DNA from: Candidatus Methanofastidiosum methylothiophilum
GTDB lineage: Archaea > Methanobacteriota_B > Thermococci > Methanofastidiosales > Methanofastidiosaceae
Assembly (NCBI GenBank): GCA_001587675.1
Contig: LNGD01000092.1
Span: forward strand, 1-6,274
DNA length: 6,274 nt
Direction: 5' to 3'
The stretch's first letter is position 1, and each line of letters opens with the position of its first letter. The position numbers and the translations under genes were made by a program. Shown piece by piece: positions 1-6,065 of the stretch. Below the pieces are notes generated by a model that saw only the letters and a list, made by a program, of their open reading frames with translations, had not been told where the DNA came from and ran no database searches.

Positions 1-60
1 ATTTGGGGAGATTTTTTAATGAAAGGAAAAGGAAATAATTACAGGATAAGACACAATTAG
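1..60 (+). other. Possible 3' end of an upstream gene
   Basis: One forward frame stays open from the window edge to a TAG at 58-60 and would encode 19 residues ending RIRHN. A second forward frame ends at a TAA at 36-38 with a basic tail ending NERKRK. Either could be the C-terminus of a gene cut by the window edge, and nothing in so short a peptide allows a family call. The stretch is also short enough to be open by chance. The next certain element is the promoter that starts near position 68. Confidence 0.2.
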
Positions 61-67
61 ATTAATT

Positions 68-83
68 CCGAAACACTTAAATA
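68..83 (+). promoter_or_regulatory. BRE/TATA-like promoter of the HTH regulator
   Basis: A purine-rich ccgaaa (68-73), resembling an archaeal BRE, precedes the A/T box cttaaata (76-83). Transcription would start about 25 bases beyond the box, near 105, leaving a leader of only about 10 bases before the ATG at 114. No Shine-Dalgarno sequence is visible there, which fits a leaderless or near-leaderless transcript. Confidence 0.45.
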
Positions 84-100
84 AGTTAACTATGAGTTAA
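84..100 (+). repeat. Direct repeat AGTTAA, 11-base period, in the regulator promoter
   Basis: AGTTAA occurs at 84-89 and again at 95-100, so the copies sit one helical turn apart on the same face of the DNA, between the TATA-like box and the predicted transcription start. The first copy belongs to the palindrome GTTAAC (85-90). This is a plausible operator for autoregulation by the adjacent HTH protein, but the motif is AT-rich and could arise by chance. Confidence 0.35.
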
Positions 101-113
101 GCTATGTGAAAAT

Positions 114-767
114 ATGGCTACTGCTGAAGAAATATTTGATATCTTAGGTAATCAAACAAGAAGGATGATACTTGAAATGCTTGCTACATCCCCTTGTTAT
201 ACCACAGAGATAGCCGATAGACTAGAAATTGGACAGAAAGCCATTAATGAACATCTTAGGATAATGCAAGAATTGGGGTTAATAGATCTATTTGTACTAA
301 AACAAAAAAGGGGAAGCCCTAGGAAATATTTTAAAATTAAAGACAATATAAGGATGGAGCTTTTTGTTGCTCCAAGAGTTTTTGATGCATCGATTAAAAC
401 GGAAGAGATAGATCTTGAATCAATATTTGAAAGATACCCAGAATACAAAAAATTTTATGAGGATATCAAATTTGATTCTGAGATTAGGGCAATAGGAAGA
501 TTAAAAGAAAATCTTGATTATCTTAAAAAGGAACTGGCTGAAATTGACAATGCGAAAGCTTTCATCGAAAGATCAATATCAGAAACTAAAGAACAAATAT
601 TAATCGGTATAGAAGAGCTAAGTTTGAGTGAAATAGATAAAAAGGTTCTTCTTGAGATGATATTAAGAGAAACATACGACCCTGAAAAAATAGCAAATAG
701 TCTGAATATAGATGCCAATGAAGTTAAAGAATCAATACAAAGACTAAAGTACAAGGGTGTTCTATAG
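114..767 (+). CDS. ArsR/SurR-like winged-helix transcriptional regulator
   Basis: This 217-residue protein is probably a cytoplasmic DNA-binding regulator. Residues 5-75 form an ArsR-type winged helix: LGNQTRRMIL is helix 1, TTEIADRLEI leads into the recognition helix around 41-55 (QKAINEHLRIMQELG), and KRGSPRKYFKI (65-75) is the wing. Residues about 122-165 are charged and helical and look like a coiled-coil dimerisation linker. Residues about 171-217 form a second HTH (DPEKIANSLNIDANEVKESI). This two-HTH layout and length match SurR of Pyrococcus (about 230 residues). The SurR redox CxxC is not present: the region reads SPCYT, and C28 is the only cysteine in the protein. It may therefore sense something else or be a different ArsR subgroup. 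The ATG at 114 is the only start, because the two ATGs upstream run straight into stops. The gene precedes proS by 46 bases and may share a transcript with it. Confidence 0.85.
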   Translation: MATAEEIFDILGNQTRRMILEMLATSPCYTTEIADRLEIGQKAINEHLRIMQELGLIDLFVLKQKRGSPRKYFKIKDNIRMELFVAPRVFDASIKTEEIDLESIFERYPEYKKFYEDIKFDSEIRAIGRLKENLDYLKKELAEIDNAKAFIERSISETKEQILIGIEELSLSEIDKKVLLEMILRETYDPEKIANSLNIDANEVKESIQRLKYKGVL

Positions 768-786
768 GATAATTTTTTAAATTATC
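768..786 (+). terminator. Perfect 8-bp inverted repeat after the regulator
   Basis: The arms gataattt (768-775) and aaattatc (779-786) are perfectly complementary around a 3-base loop and are followed by TTT, beginning immediately after the regulator stop codon. The stem is almost entirely A/T, so it would be a weak terminator. The same bases (tttaaatt, 776-783) lie about 35 bases before the proS ATG and could instead serve as its TATA box. I cannot choose between the two roles. Confidence 0.35.
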
Positions 787-802
787 TTTGACTAACTCCA
801 GC

Positions 803-807
803 AGGTG
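803..807 (+). promoter_or_regulatory. Ribosome-binding site that fixes the proS start
   Basis: AGGTG at 803-807 lies six bases before the ATG at 814, the usual Shine-Dalgarno spacing. An alternative in-frame GTG at 805 is part of this same motif and has no upstream ribosome-binding site. The ATG at 814 is therefore preferred, giving a protein that begins MAEDLG. Confidence 0.65.
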
Positions 808-813
808 CTATTG

Positions 814-2253
814 ATGGCCGAAGATCTTGGAGTTACCATATCCAGAGATGAAGATTTTTCTGAATGGTACAATCAAATTGTTGTAAAAGCAGGTCTTGCT
901 GATTATTCTCCCATTAAGGGTTGCATGGTAATAAAACCTTACGGTTACGCTATTTGGGAAAGTATAAAGGATTTTCTTGACAGAAGGATAAAGGAAACTG
1001 GGCATGAAAACGCATACTTCCCTTTGTTCATCCCTGAAGAATTTTTTGAAATGGAAAAAGAGCATGTTGAGGGATTCACACCAGAAGTAGCCTGGGTTAC
1101 ACATGGAGGGGATACACCTCTTGAGAGAAAGCTGGCCATTAGGCCAACTTCTGAAACTATAATGTACTCTATGTACGCTAAATGGATAAGGAGCTGGCGT
1201 GATCTTCCTTTACTAATAAATCAATGGGCAAATGTTGTTAGATGGGAAACTAAAATGACAAAACTCTTCATAAGAACTAGAGAGTTTTTATGGCAAGAAG
1301 GACATACTGCCCATGCAACTAGAGAAGAGGCTGAAGAAGAAGTAAAAAAAATGCTTGATGTTTATCGAGAAGTAATGGAATATTTACTTGCTATTCCAAC
1401 GATTCCTGGATATAAAACTGACAATGAAAAATTTGCTGGTGCAGTTTATACAATGACTGTTGAATCCCTTATGGCAGATAAGAAAGCAATGCAGGCCGGT
1501 ACTTCCCATTTATTGGGTCAACATTTCTCTAAAGCTTTTGGAATAATGTTTGAAGATAAGGACAAAGAAAAGAAATATGTTTGGCAAACTTCTTGGGGGA
1601 TGACTACTAGAACAGTGGGGACTCTTGTTATGGTCCATAGTGACGATAAAGGACTCATATTACCGCCAAGGGCCGCTCCAATAAAAATAGTTATTGTTCC
1701 AATTATTTTTAAAGATGGTAAAGAAGAAGTTCTAACTAGATGTAAGGAAGTTCAAGTTCTTCTTGGAAAAAAATACAAAGTAAATCTGGATGATAGGGAG
1801 GGCTATACTGCTGGCTTTAAGTTCAATGAATGGGAATTAAAAGGAATCCCAATTAGAATTGAGATAGGCCCACGTGATGTCAAGAACAATAAAGTTGTAT
1901 TAGTTAGAAGAGATACTTCTGATAAAATTATACTTCCTATGGAAAATTTGCTCGAAGAAGTGGATAAAATCCTTGAGGATATACAAAATAATTTATTTAA
2001 TAACGCAAAAGTATTTCTTGAAAAAAATACATTCTGCCCAAAAGATTACAACGAATTATCTGATATTCTAAATAATCAAAAAGGCATGGTGAAAATTAGC
2101 TGGTGTGGCGAAGGCAGTTGTGAGGAAAAAATCAAAGAGGATACTGGTGCAACTTCTTGCTGCATACCACTCATACAAGAAGGTCTCCAAAAAAATTGCA
2201 TAGTATGTGGTAAAGAAGCAAAGAAAGTCATTTTATTTGCAAGACATTACTAA
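814..2253 (+). CDS. proS: Prolyl-tRNA synthetase (class II, archaeal/eukaryotic-like type)
   Basis: The enzyme attaches proline to tRNA(Pro) in the cytoplasm using ATP. From the ATG the protein has 479 residues, the normal length for this type, which lacks the bacterial editing insertion. The class II core covers about residues 12-285: the motif 1 region GCMVIKPYGYAIWE (37-50), the proline-pocket signature RPTSET (110-115), motif 2 (VVRWET to FLWQEGHTAHA, 141-168), TSHLLGQHFSKAFGI (230-244), WQTSWGMTTR (257-266), and motif 3 ending GLILPPRAAP (280-289). The anticodon-binding domain follows at about 290-395 with IGPRD. The C-terminal domain (400-479) has the zinc-type pattern WCGEGSC (C431, C436) plus CIVCG (C462, C465) and ends in the conserved terminal Tyr. 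Two further cysteines stand at 449-450 (ATSCCIP), where relatives usually have one. The frame is intact. The gene follows the HTH regulator and overlaps elp3 tail to tail by four bases. Confidence 0.97.
   Translation: MAEDLGVTISRDEDFSEWYNQIVVKAGLADYSPIKGCMVIKPYGYAIWESIKDFLDRRIKETGHENAYFPLFIPEEFFEMEKEHVEGFTPEVAWVTHGGDTPLERKLAIRPTSETIMYSMYAKWIRSWRDLPLLINQWANVVRWETKMTKLFIRTREFLWQEGHTAHATREEAEEEVKKMLDVYREVMEYLLAIPTIPGYKTDNEKFAGAVYTMTVESLMADKKAMQAGTSHLLGQHFSKAFGIMFEDKDKEKKYVWQTSWGMTTRTVGTLVMVHSDDKGLILPPRAAPIKIVIVPIIFKDGKEEVLTRCKEVQVLLGKKYKVNLDDREGYTAGFKFNEWELKGIPIRIEIGPRDVKNNKVVLVRRDTSDKIILPMENLLEEVDKILEDIQNNLFNNAKVFLEKNTFCPKDYNELSDILNNQKGMVKISWCGEGSCEEKIKEDTGATSCCIPLIQEGLQKNCIVCGKEAKKVILFARHY
2189..2195 (-). 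terminator. T7 run downstream of elp3
   Basis: On the minus strand a run of seven T lies about 55 bases beyond the elp3 stop, inside the 3' end of proS. Euryarchaeal RNA polymerase commonly terminates at such runs without a hairpin, so this is the best candidate for ending the elp3 transcript. Confidence 0.35.
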
Positions 2254-3956
2254 AGATTCTTTGACATATAAGGGCCTTCCTTTTTATATTTAAATTTTCT
2301 GTAATATTCTCTAGCTCCTATTCCAGAGATTATAACTAATTTCGTTAGATCAAGTTCTTCCTTTGCAATTCTTTCTGCTTCTTTAAGGAGTTTTCTGCCA
2401 TAGCCTTGGTGCTGCCACCCTGTATCTTTTTTATCACCTATACGTATAAGGCCACCGTAAACATGTAATTCACGGATTATTCCAGTTGAGGATTTAGATA
2501 TTTCTTTTCTATGTGCAAATTCAGATGGCTTTCTCAAACGAACGTATCCTATCAAGATATCTCTTTTAACGTCTTCAAAACTGATAAAGTATTCTAATCC
2601 CTCAGATGCCTCATATCTCTGACTCAATAACTGTATGTCCTCTAATTGGGGATATATACCTTCTTTGTGGGCCTTTCTTCCAACTTCTCTACATCTTACA
2701 CATTTACAACGAATATTTCGTTTTTTTAGTTCTTCTTCAACCATCTGGCCTAAATTAGAACGCTTAACTCCTGATAGTACCAGTGTAGAGGGTATATCTC
2801 TTTGGATTCTCATTGTGCGTACCCATTTAGGCATAAATTCTTTAATTTTTAGAATAAGTTCCAGTGCCTCTTCAGTTGTGTAGGGAGTATATTCCCCTTT
2901 TTTCCACATCTCATATAACTCTGTTCCTTCTAAGACCAAACATGAATAAAATTTTACCATGTCAGGCATGAAATGTTTGTTAGAGAAAATTGTTCTAAAG
3001 TTTTCAATATCTTTTTCTATAGAAGATCCAGGAAGCCCCGGCATCATATGATAATTTATTTTAAATCCAGCATCTTTTAGGATTCTAGTAGCCTCAATTA
3101 CATCGGATACTGTATGGCCACGATTAACTTTTTGATATATTTCATCAGAAATTGTTTGAACTCCAAGCTCAACTCTTGTTCCTCCATATGAAAGCATCCT
3201 GTCACAATGAATTTCTTTCGCCCAATCAGGTCTTGTTTCAAAGGTCATTCCTATACATCTTATTTTAGATTTTTCATTTACTTTTTGTGCTGCATAAAGG
3301 GTCAATGGTTCTCTTATAATTACATTAGAAGCAAAATCATGTGGATTATTTTTCAAAAAAAATCTATTTTCTAGATTTGCTTCAATGAAATTAATATCGT
3401 ATAGGTTATCTAGGCTTTTTTCATCGGCTTTCGGATCAAAAAAATTCATAGCGTTTAAACATTCACGAATAAAATACTCTTGGTAGTCAGTTGACTGAGA
3501 AGGAAACGTTCCACCCATTATAATAAGTTCAACTTTATCTATCTCATGACCAGTATTATAAAGTTGTTTTAATCGATGAAATGTTTGGAGAAAAGGGTGA
3601 AATTTGAAATTTATAGCCCTCATTGTGGCCGGTTCTTTTCCAGTATAGCTCTGAGGGGTATTGACTGCATCGCCAGGACAATATATACATCTACCATGTG
3701 GGCACTTGCTTGGTAGTGGCATTACAGCTATAACTGCTACGCCTGACATTGTTCTAATAGGTCTTTTTATTAGAATATTAATAAACTCCTCTTTCCTATC
3801 AGGTATATGTTCTAGAATATCTGAATTTCTTGGAGTTCTATCAAGATTAAAGGCGCTTGCAATTTCACCTTTTTTTATTTCTAAATCTTTACATGTTTTA
3901 ATTTTGCCTTCTAGGAACTCCTGTGAGAGCTTTTTGCAAGCATCTTGGTAATCCAT
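2250..3956 (-). CDS. elp3: Elp3: tRNA wobble-uridine (cm5U34) radical SAM acetyltransferase
   Basis: Archaeal Elp3 acts alone to place a carboxymethyl group on C5 of wobble U34 of tRNA, using S-adenosylmethionine and acetyl-CoA. The 568-residue protein is full length. An N-terminal basic helical region (1-70) precedes the radical SAM core with CPHGRCIYCPG, whose cluster ligands are C85, C90 and C93. The core continues with MGGTFPSQSTDYQEYFI (147-163), MTFETRPD (237-244), RVELGVQT (261-268) and MMPGLPGS (304-311). A linker with C417, C419 and C422 (CKCVRCREVG) is the likely zinc site. The C-terminal GNAT domain (about 455-568) has RELHVYGG (495-502), the acetyl-CoA loop WQHQGYGRKLL (514-524) and GAREYYRKFKY (547-557). 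The start is the ATG at 3956; no Shine-Dalgarno is visible and a TATA-like box lies about 28 bases upstream, fitting a near-leaderless message. The gene is transcribed toward proS and divergently from the 4075 operon. Confidence 0.97.
   Translation of the reverse strand: MDYQDACKKLSQEFLEGKIKTCKDLEIKKGEIASAFNLDRTPRNSDILEHIPDRKEEFINILIKRPIRTMSGVAVIAVMPLPSKCPHGRCIYCPGDAVNTPQSYTGKEPATMRAINFKFHPFLQTFHRLKQLYNTGHEIDKVELIIMGGTFPSQSTDYQEYFIRECLNAMNFFDPKADEKSLDNLYDINFIEANLENRFFLKNNPHDFASNVIIREPLTLYAAQKVNEKSKIRCIGMTFETRPDWAKEIHCDRMLSYGGTRVELGVQTISDEIYQKVNRGHTVSDVIEATRILKDAGFKINYHMMPGLPGSSIEKDIENFRTIFSNKHFMPDMVKFYSCLVLEGTELYEMWKKGEYTPYTTEEALELILKIKEFMPKWVRTMRIQRDIPSTLVLSGVKRSNLGQMVEEELKKRNIRCKCVRCREVGRKAHKEGIYPQLEDIQLLSQRYEASEGLEYFISFEDVKRDILIGYVRLRKPSEFAHRKEISKSSTGIIRELHVYGGLIRIGDKKDTGWQHQGYGRKLLKEAERIAKEELDLTKLVIISGIGAREYYRKFKYKKEGPYMSKNL
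2281..2285 (+). terminator. T-rich end signal downstream of proS
   Basis: A T5 run, followed within 15 bases by further T tracts, begins 28 bases after the proS stop and inside the 3' end of elp3. It is a modest candidate for the proS transcription end. Together with the minus-strand T run at 2195-2189 it would make the two convergent transcripts overlap in antisense by roughly 90 bases. Confidence 0.25.
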
Positions 3957-3980
3957 GATATTATATTGTCACAAAGACTA

Positions 3981-3988
3981 TTAAAATT
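3981..3988 (-). promoter_or_regulatory. TATA-like box of elp3
   Basis: Read on the minus strand the box is aattttaa, preceded by purine-rich gaaacag, and its centre is about 28 bases before the elp3 ATG. That spacing puts transcription start within a few bases of the start codon, which agrees with the missing Shine-Dalgarno sequence. Confidence 0.4.
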
Positions 3989-3992
3989 GACT

Positions 3993-4009
3993 GTTTCATT
4001 TTCTGAAAC
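3993..4009. repeat. Inverted repeat GTTTC-N7-GAAAC
   Basis: The arms at 3993-3997 and 4005-4009 are exact complements and lie just upstream of the elp3 TATA-like box in the divergent intergenic region. The right arm overlaps a second small palindrome (gaaactttc, 4005-4013). This could be a regulator site or a BRE-containing stretch; five-base arms are weak evidence. Confidence 0.25.
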
Positions 4010-4036
4010 TTTCGATAAAACCTTTTCAAGATAATC

Positions 4037-4044
4037 TTTTTATA
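4037..4044 (+). promoter_or_regulatory. TATA box of the two-gene surface-protein operon
   Basis: The box tttttata (4037-4044) is close to the archaeal consensus and follows purine-rich aagataat (4028-4035). The expected transcription start is near 4066, leaving about eight leader bases before the ATG at 4075. The box directly abuts an upstream in-frame TTG at 4045, which rules out that TTG as a start because it would lie before the transcript begins. Confidence 0.6.
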
Positions 4045-4046
4045 TT

Positions 4047-4055
4047 GTTTCAAAC
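4047..4055. promoter_or_regulatory. Palindrome GTTTCAAAC (GTTn3AAC) between TATA box and start
   Basis: The nine bases fit GTTn3AAC, the core of the binding site known for Pyrococcus SurR (GTTn3AACn5GTT). Five bases further on the sequence is ATT, matching two of the three bases of the third element. The site sits between the TATA box and the predicted start, where binding would block transcription. A regulator of SurR-like layout is encoded at 114-767. The motif is short and can occur by chance. Confidence 0.4.
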
Positions 4056-4074
4056 TATAAATTACGTGGTAAAA

Positions 4075-4947
4075 ATGAAGAAATCAGTGCAAATATCTTT
4101 GCTAATTGTAATTTCAGCGATACTATTATTTGCTCTGCCAATTGGAGTATTTTCCGAGGATTACACAAGTGCCACAAATTCTGCGATTTCTTACTTGGAA
4201 AAGATTGATCCAGAAAATCCTTACCTTCCTCTTGCTAGGGATACTTTAAATACGAATCCTAAGATGTCAATAAATTTTGCTTTGAAGGGTATAATAGGAA
4301 GTAACAAAGGCAATAAAGGAGATAATTTAAACACGGCACTCCAAATAATGAGTTCCCTTAAGCTGATACCTGAAGATAGGATGGATATGTTTAATATTTT
4401 AAGCCTTGAATATAACTTAACAAGGTCACAGAAATATATTGAGGATTCAGCTAAAAATTCAAATTTAAGATACATTGAAAATTCAGCAGAATACTTGAAA
4501 AATGCTAATGATGTTATTGCCGAAATTCGAGATAATGGTAAAGAGGAGAATAAATTAAAACTTAAAAAAATATCTGAAACCTATTTAGACCGAACTTCCA
4601 GTTATTCTAACTTATACAAAGATATGGCTAATATCTCCTTTAAGGAAAATAGATATCTGGCTACAATATTATTCTCAATATATGCAAAAAACAATGACAA
4701 AATTTATGAGGAATCATTGGAAACTATACTCAATAGATTTGATAAAGAATGGGATTCATTCTTTGGGAAAGATGCCTACAACGATTCGCCATTTAGCCCT
4801 GATTCTCTAAAGGAGCTTCAAAATAAAGCTGTAAAGTATAGAGAAGGGGGAAATGAAGATTTTGCAAATGTTATTTCAGAATACGTTAAGTTTCAGGCAA
4901 TTTCTTATACAGAATTTATTAACGCTATTGAGGAGGGAGGACTTTAA
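4075..4947 (+). CDS. Secreted or N-terminally anchored all-helical protein, unknown function
   Basis: I do not recognise a family. From the ATG at 4075 the protein has 290 residues. Residues 1-27 look like a signal peptide or anchor: MKK, a hydrophobic core (7-21), then PIGVFS with a likely cut before E28. The rest is predicted almost wholly helical, hydrophilic and without any cysteine. Repeating helix pairs (such as NSAISYLEKIDPENPYLPLA and RYLATILFSIYAKNNDKIYE) give it a TPR-like or helical-bundle feel, but I see no clear repeat register. There is no second membrane segment. An earlier in-frame TTG (4045) directly abuts the TATA box and is rejected. A GGT lies a few bases before the ATG, a weak ribosome-binding site. 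The stop overlaps the start of the next gene by one base, so the two products are likely made together and probably act together at the outer membrane face. Confidence 0.85.
   Translation: MKKSVQISLLIVISAILLFALPIGVFSEDYTSATNSAISYLEKIDPENPYLPLARDTLNTNPKMSINFALKGIIGSNKGNKGDNLNTALQIMSSLKLIPEDRMDMFNILSLEYNLTRSQKYIEDSAKNSNLRYIENSAEYLKNANDVIAEIRDNGKEENKLKLKKISETYLDRTSSYSNLYKDMANISFKENRYLATILFSIYAKNNDKIYEESLETILNRFDKEWDSFFGKDAYNDSPFSPDSLKELQNKAVKYREGGNEDFANVISEYVKFQAISYTEFINAIEEGGL
4932..4940 (+). promoter_or_regulatory. Double GGAGG ribosome-binding site at the gene junction
   Basis: Two overlapping GGAGG motifs (4932-4936 and 4936-4940) occupy the last codons of the upstream gene. The second is six bases before the ATG at 4947, ideal spacing. 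This is the strongest Shine-Dalgarno sequence in the window. With the one-base overlap of TAA and ATG it points to translational coupling and high output of the downstream membrane protein. Confidence 0.75.
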
Positions 4948-5765
4948 TGGCAGAAGAAGCTAGATGGAAAAAATATTCGAGAAGATGGGAAAAGAAAGCT
5001 AGAGAATATAAACAAAAAAAGGACGAACTTGAAAACAAACTCTCTTCCATCAATCAAGAAAATGAAAATCTTAAAAAAGAATTAATTTCTACAAGAGAAG
5101 AAAGAGATAAAATTAAAGAAAGTGTAAAAGAAGCCGAAGGTAAAGGAGAATTTGGTACAATTGCAATAGCTGTTATACTAATTCTTGGTGTTCTATTTGC
5201 AGCGTCTGTTGCAGGTTTGGCATTTTTATATAACTCTAATGCAGCTTTATCTTCTGCAAATTCAGACTTGAATACTCAAGTAACTTCATTATCGGGCCAA
5301 TTGTCCAAGCTACAGTATGAAAAGAGCTTATTAGAGTCAGAAAAAAGTAGTTACCAGAATGAAATAACCGATATTGAAAGAGAACTTGAAAAAGTAAAAG
5401 GAGACAGCGATGCAACTATCAGACTTCTACAAAGAGAAGTCATGTCTTTAACATCAAAGGTGTCAAGACTTGAATCTGAAATTAGATCAAAAGAAGTGTC
5501 CATTGCTTCCCTTCAAAATCAGCTTGCTGAATGTGAATATTGTAACAGATGCTTTAGTGTCAGTATCTCACCTGCTTCACTTACAGCCTCAACAGGCGCA
5601 GACCACACACTTAATTATACTCTTTATTTAAGGTCTAATTCATGTGGGGGATGTGGAAGAACTCTTAACATACCTATAATATTGACATATGACTTCAACA
5701 CTTCTGGAACAAACATAGATACATTTGGACTTCAAGCAACATCAGGAAATTGGTGCTGTAATTAA
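4947..5765 (+). CDS. Type II membrane coiled-coil protein with Cys-rich extracellular domain
   Basis: The family is not recognised. The 272-residue protein has four visible parts. Residues 1-66 are a basic, charged coiled coil (KKYSRRWEKKAREYKQKK onward) predicted to be cytoplasmic. Residues about 70-94 are one transmembrane helix. Residues about 97-195 are a long coiled coil predicted to be outside. Residues 196-272 are a beta-rich, Ser/Thr/Asn-rich domain with seven cysteines: CEYCNRC (C196, C199, C202), CGGC (C233, C236) and a final CC (C270, C271). Two N-glycosylation sequons (N223, N251) fall in this domain. The positive-inside rule gives N-in, C-out. The cysteines could form disulfides or bind a metal. 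The tail resembles an Ig-like or archaeal surface beta domain but is short. It is coupled to the preceding secreted protein and may be its membrane scaffold. Receptor or cell-surface roles are only guesses. Confidence 0.88.
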   Translation: MAEEARWKKYSRRWEKKAREYKQKKDELENKLSSINQENENLKKELISTREERDKIKESVKEAEGKGEFGTIAIAVILILGVLFAASVAGLAFLYNSNAALSSANSDLNTQVTSLSGQLSKLQYEKSLLESEKSSYQNEITDIERELEKVKGDSDATIRLLQREVMSLTSKVSRLESEIRSKEVSIASLQNQLAECEYCNRCFSVSISPASLTASTGADHTLNYTLYLRSNSCGGCGRTLNIPIILTYDFNTSGTNIDTFGLQATSGNWCCN

Positions 5766-6065
5766 CTATCTAATATATTTATCTCTTTTTTCACTTATTT
5801 TTTTACCATAAAAAACTGGATATTTTTCCACATCTTTTTGCTTTTTTTCTTTTCGTTTAGCATATCCAACATGACCAATAGTATAAATTAGAGCAAAAAA
5901 TAGCACGAATAAAAAAGAGTTGATTAAAAGAAGTTGTATCATCTGTTCTGGATAATTCCCATTTATTATCTCCCTAACTGAAACTCCAATGAAAGAAACA
6001 AGATAGGTAAATGTAGGTATTTCAACTGATATCATTAATGCTTCTATCTTATCCATAATAGCCAT
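5766..6065 (-). CDS. Small two-helix membrane protein, unknown function
   Basis: This 99-residue protein matches no family I know. It has a moderately hydrophobic segment at about 16-34 (IPTFTYLVSFIGVSV) and a strong transmembrane helix at about 43-66 (IQLLLINSFLFVLFFALIY). A very basic tail follows (KRKEKKQKDVEK, then KKISEKRDKYIR), which should face the cytoplasm. The start at 6065 has a TATA-like box about 24 bases upstream, so the mRNA would be leaderless; a second ATG three codons in is possible. Its stop directly abuts the stop of the coiled-coil gene, tail to tail with no gap. Amino-acid composition, membrane layout and promoter favour a real gene, but with no homolog to point to the call stays moderate. 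Confidence 0.65.
   Translation of the reverse strand: MAIMDKIEALMISVEIPTFTYLVSFIGVSVREIINGNYPEQMIQLLLINSFLFVLFFALIYTIGHVGYAKRKEKKQKDVEKYPVFYGKKISEKRDKYIR
5786..5804 (+). terminator. T-run terminator of the surface-protein operon
   Basis: T6 (5786-5791) and T7 (5798-5804) start about 20 bases after the stop of the coiled-coil gene. This tandem T-run pattern is typical of euryarchaeal transcription ends. It lies within the basic C-terminal codons of the minus-strand membrane protein, where it appears as Lys-rich AAA codons, so its composition may partly reflect that protein. Confidence 0.45.

Noticed and set aside
197..754. Open minus-strand frames inside the regulator gene
   Set aside because: They are Ser/Ile/Leu-rich antisense shadows without start signals, and the forward frame has clear HTH motifs.
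808..1139. Open minus-strand frames across the start of proS
   Set aside because: The forward strand carries unmistakable ProRS motifs here; the antisense frames show no recognisable domain or promoter.
2635..2883. Forward open frame opposite elp3
   Set aside because: It lies wholly inside elp3, opposite its conserved zinc-linker region, and has no ribosome-binding site.
3661..3951. Forward open frame opposite the elp3 N-terminus
   Set aside because: It overlaps the radical SAM cysteine motif on the other strand and has a low-complexity, shadow-like composition.
814..3956. Frameshifts or missing catalytic residues in proS or elp3
   Set aside because: Both frames are continuous, of normal length, and keep all the signature residues I could check.
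3957..4074. CRISPR repeat or structured RNA in the intergenic region, suggested by GTTTC/GAAAC motifs
   Set aside because: The motifs are five to nine bases long, are not regularly spaced and fit promoter sites better; no long hairpin is present.
4221..4475. Minus-strand open frame inside the secreted-protein gene
   Set aside because: The forward gene has a promoter, signal peptide and coupled downstream partner; the antisense frame has none of these.
5700..5860. Possible truncation of the coiled-coil gene, with its beta domain continuing after the stop
   Set aside because: Reading past the stop gives Phe/Ile-rich sequence antisense to the minus-strand membrane protein, not more beta domain, so the TAA at 5763 is taken as the true end.
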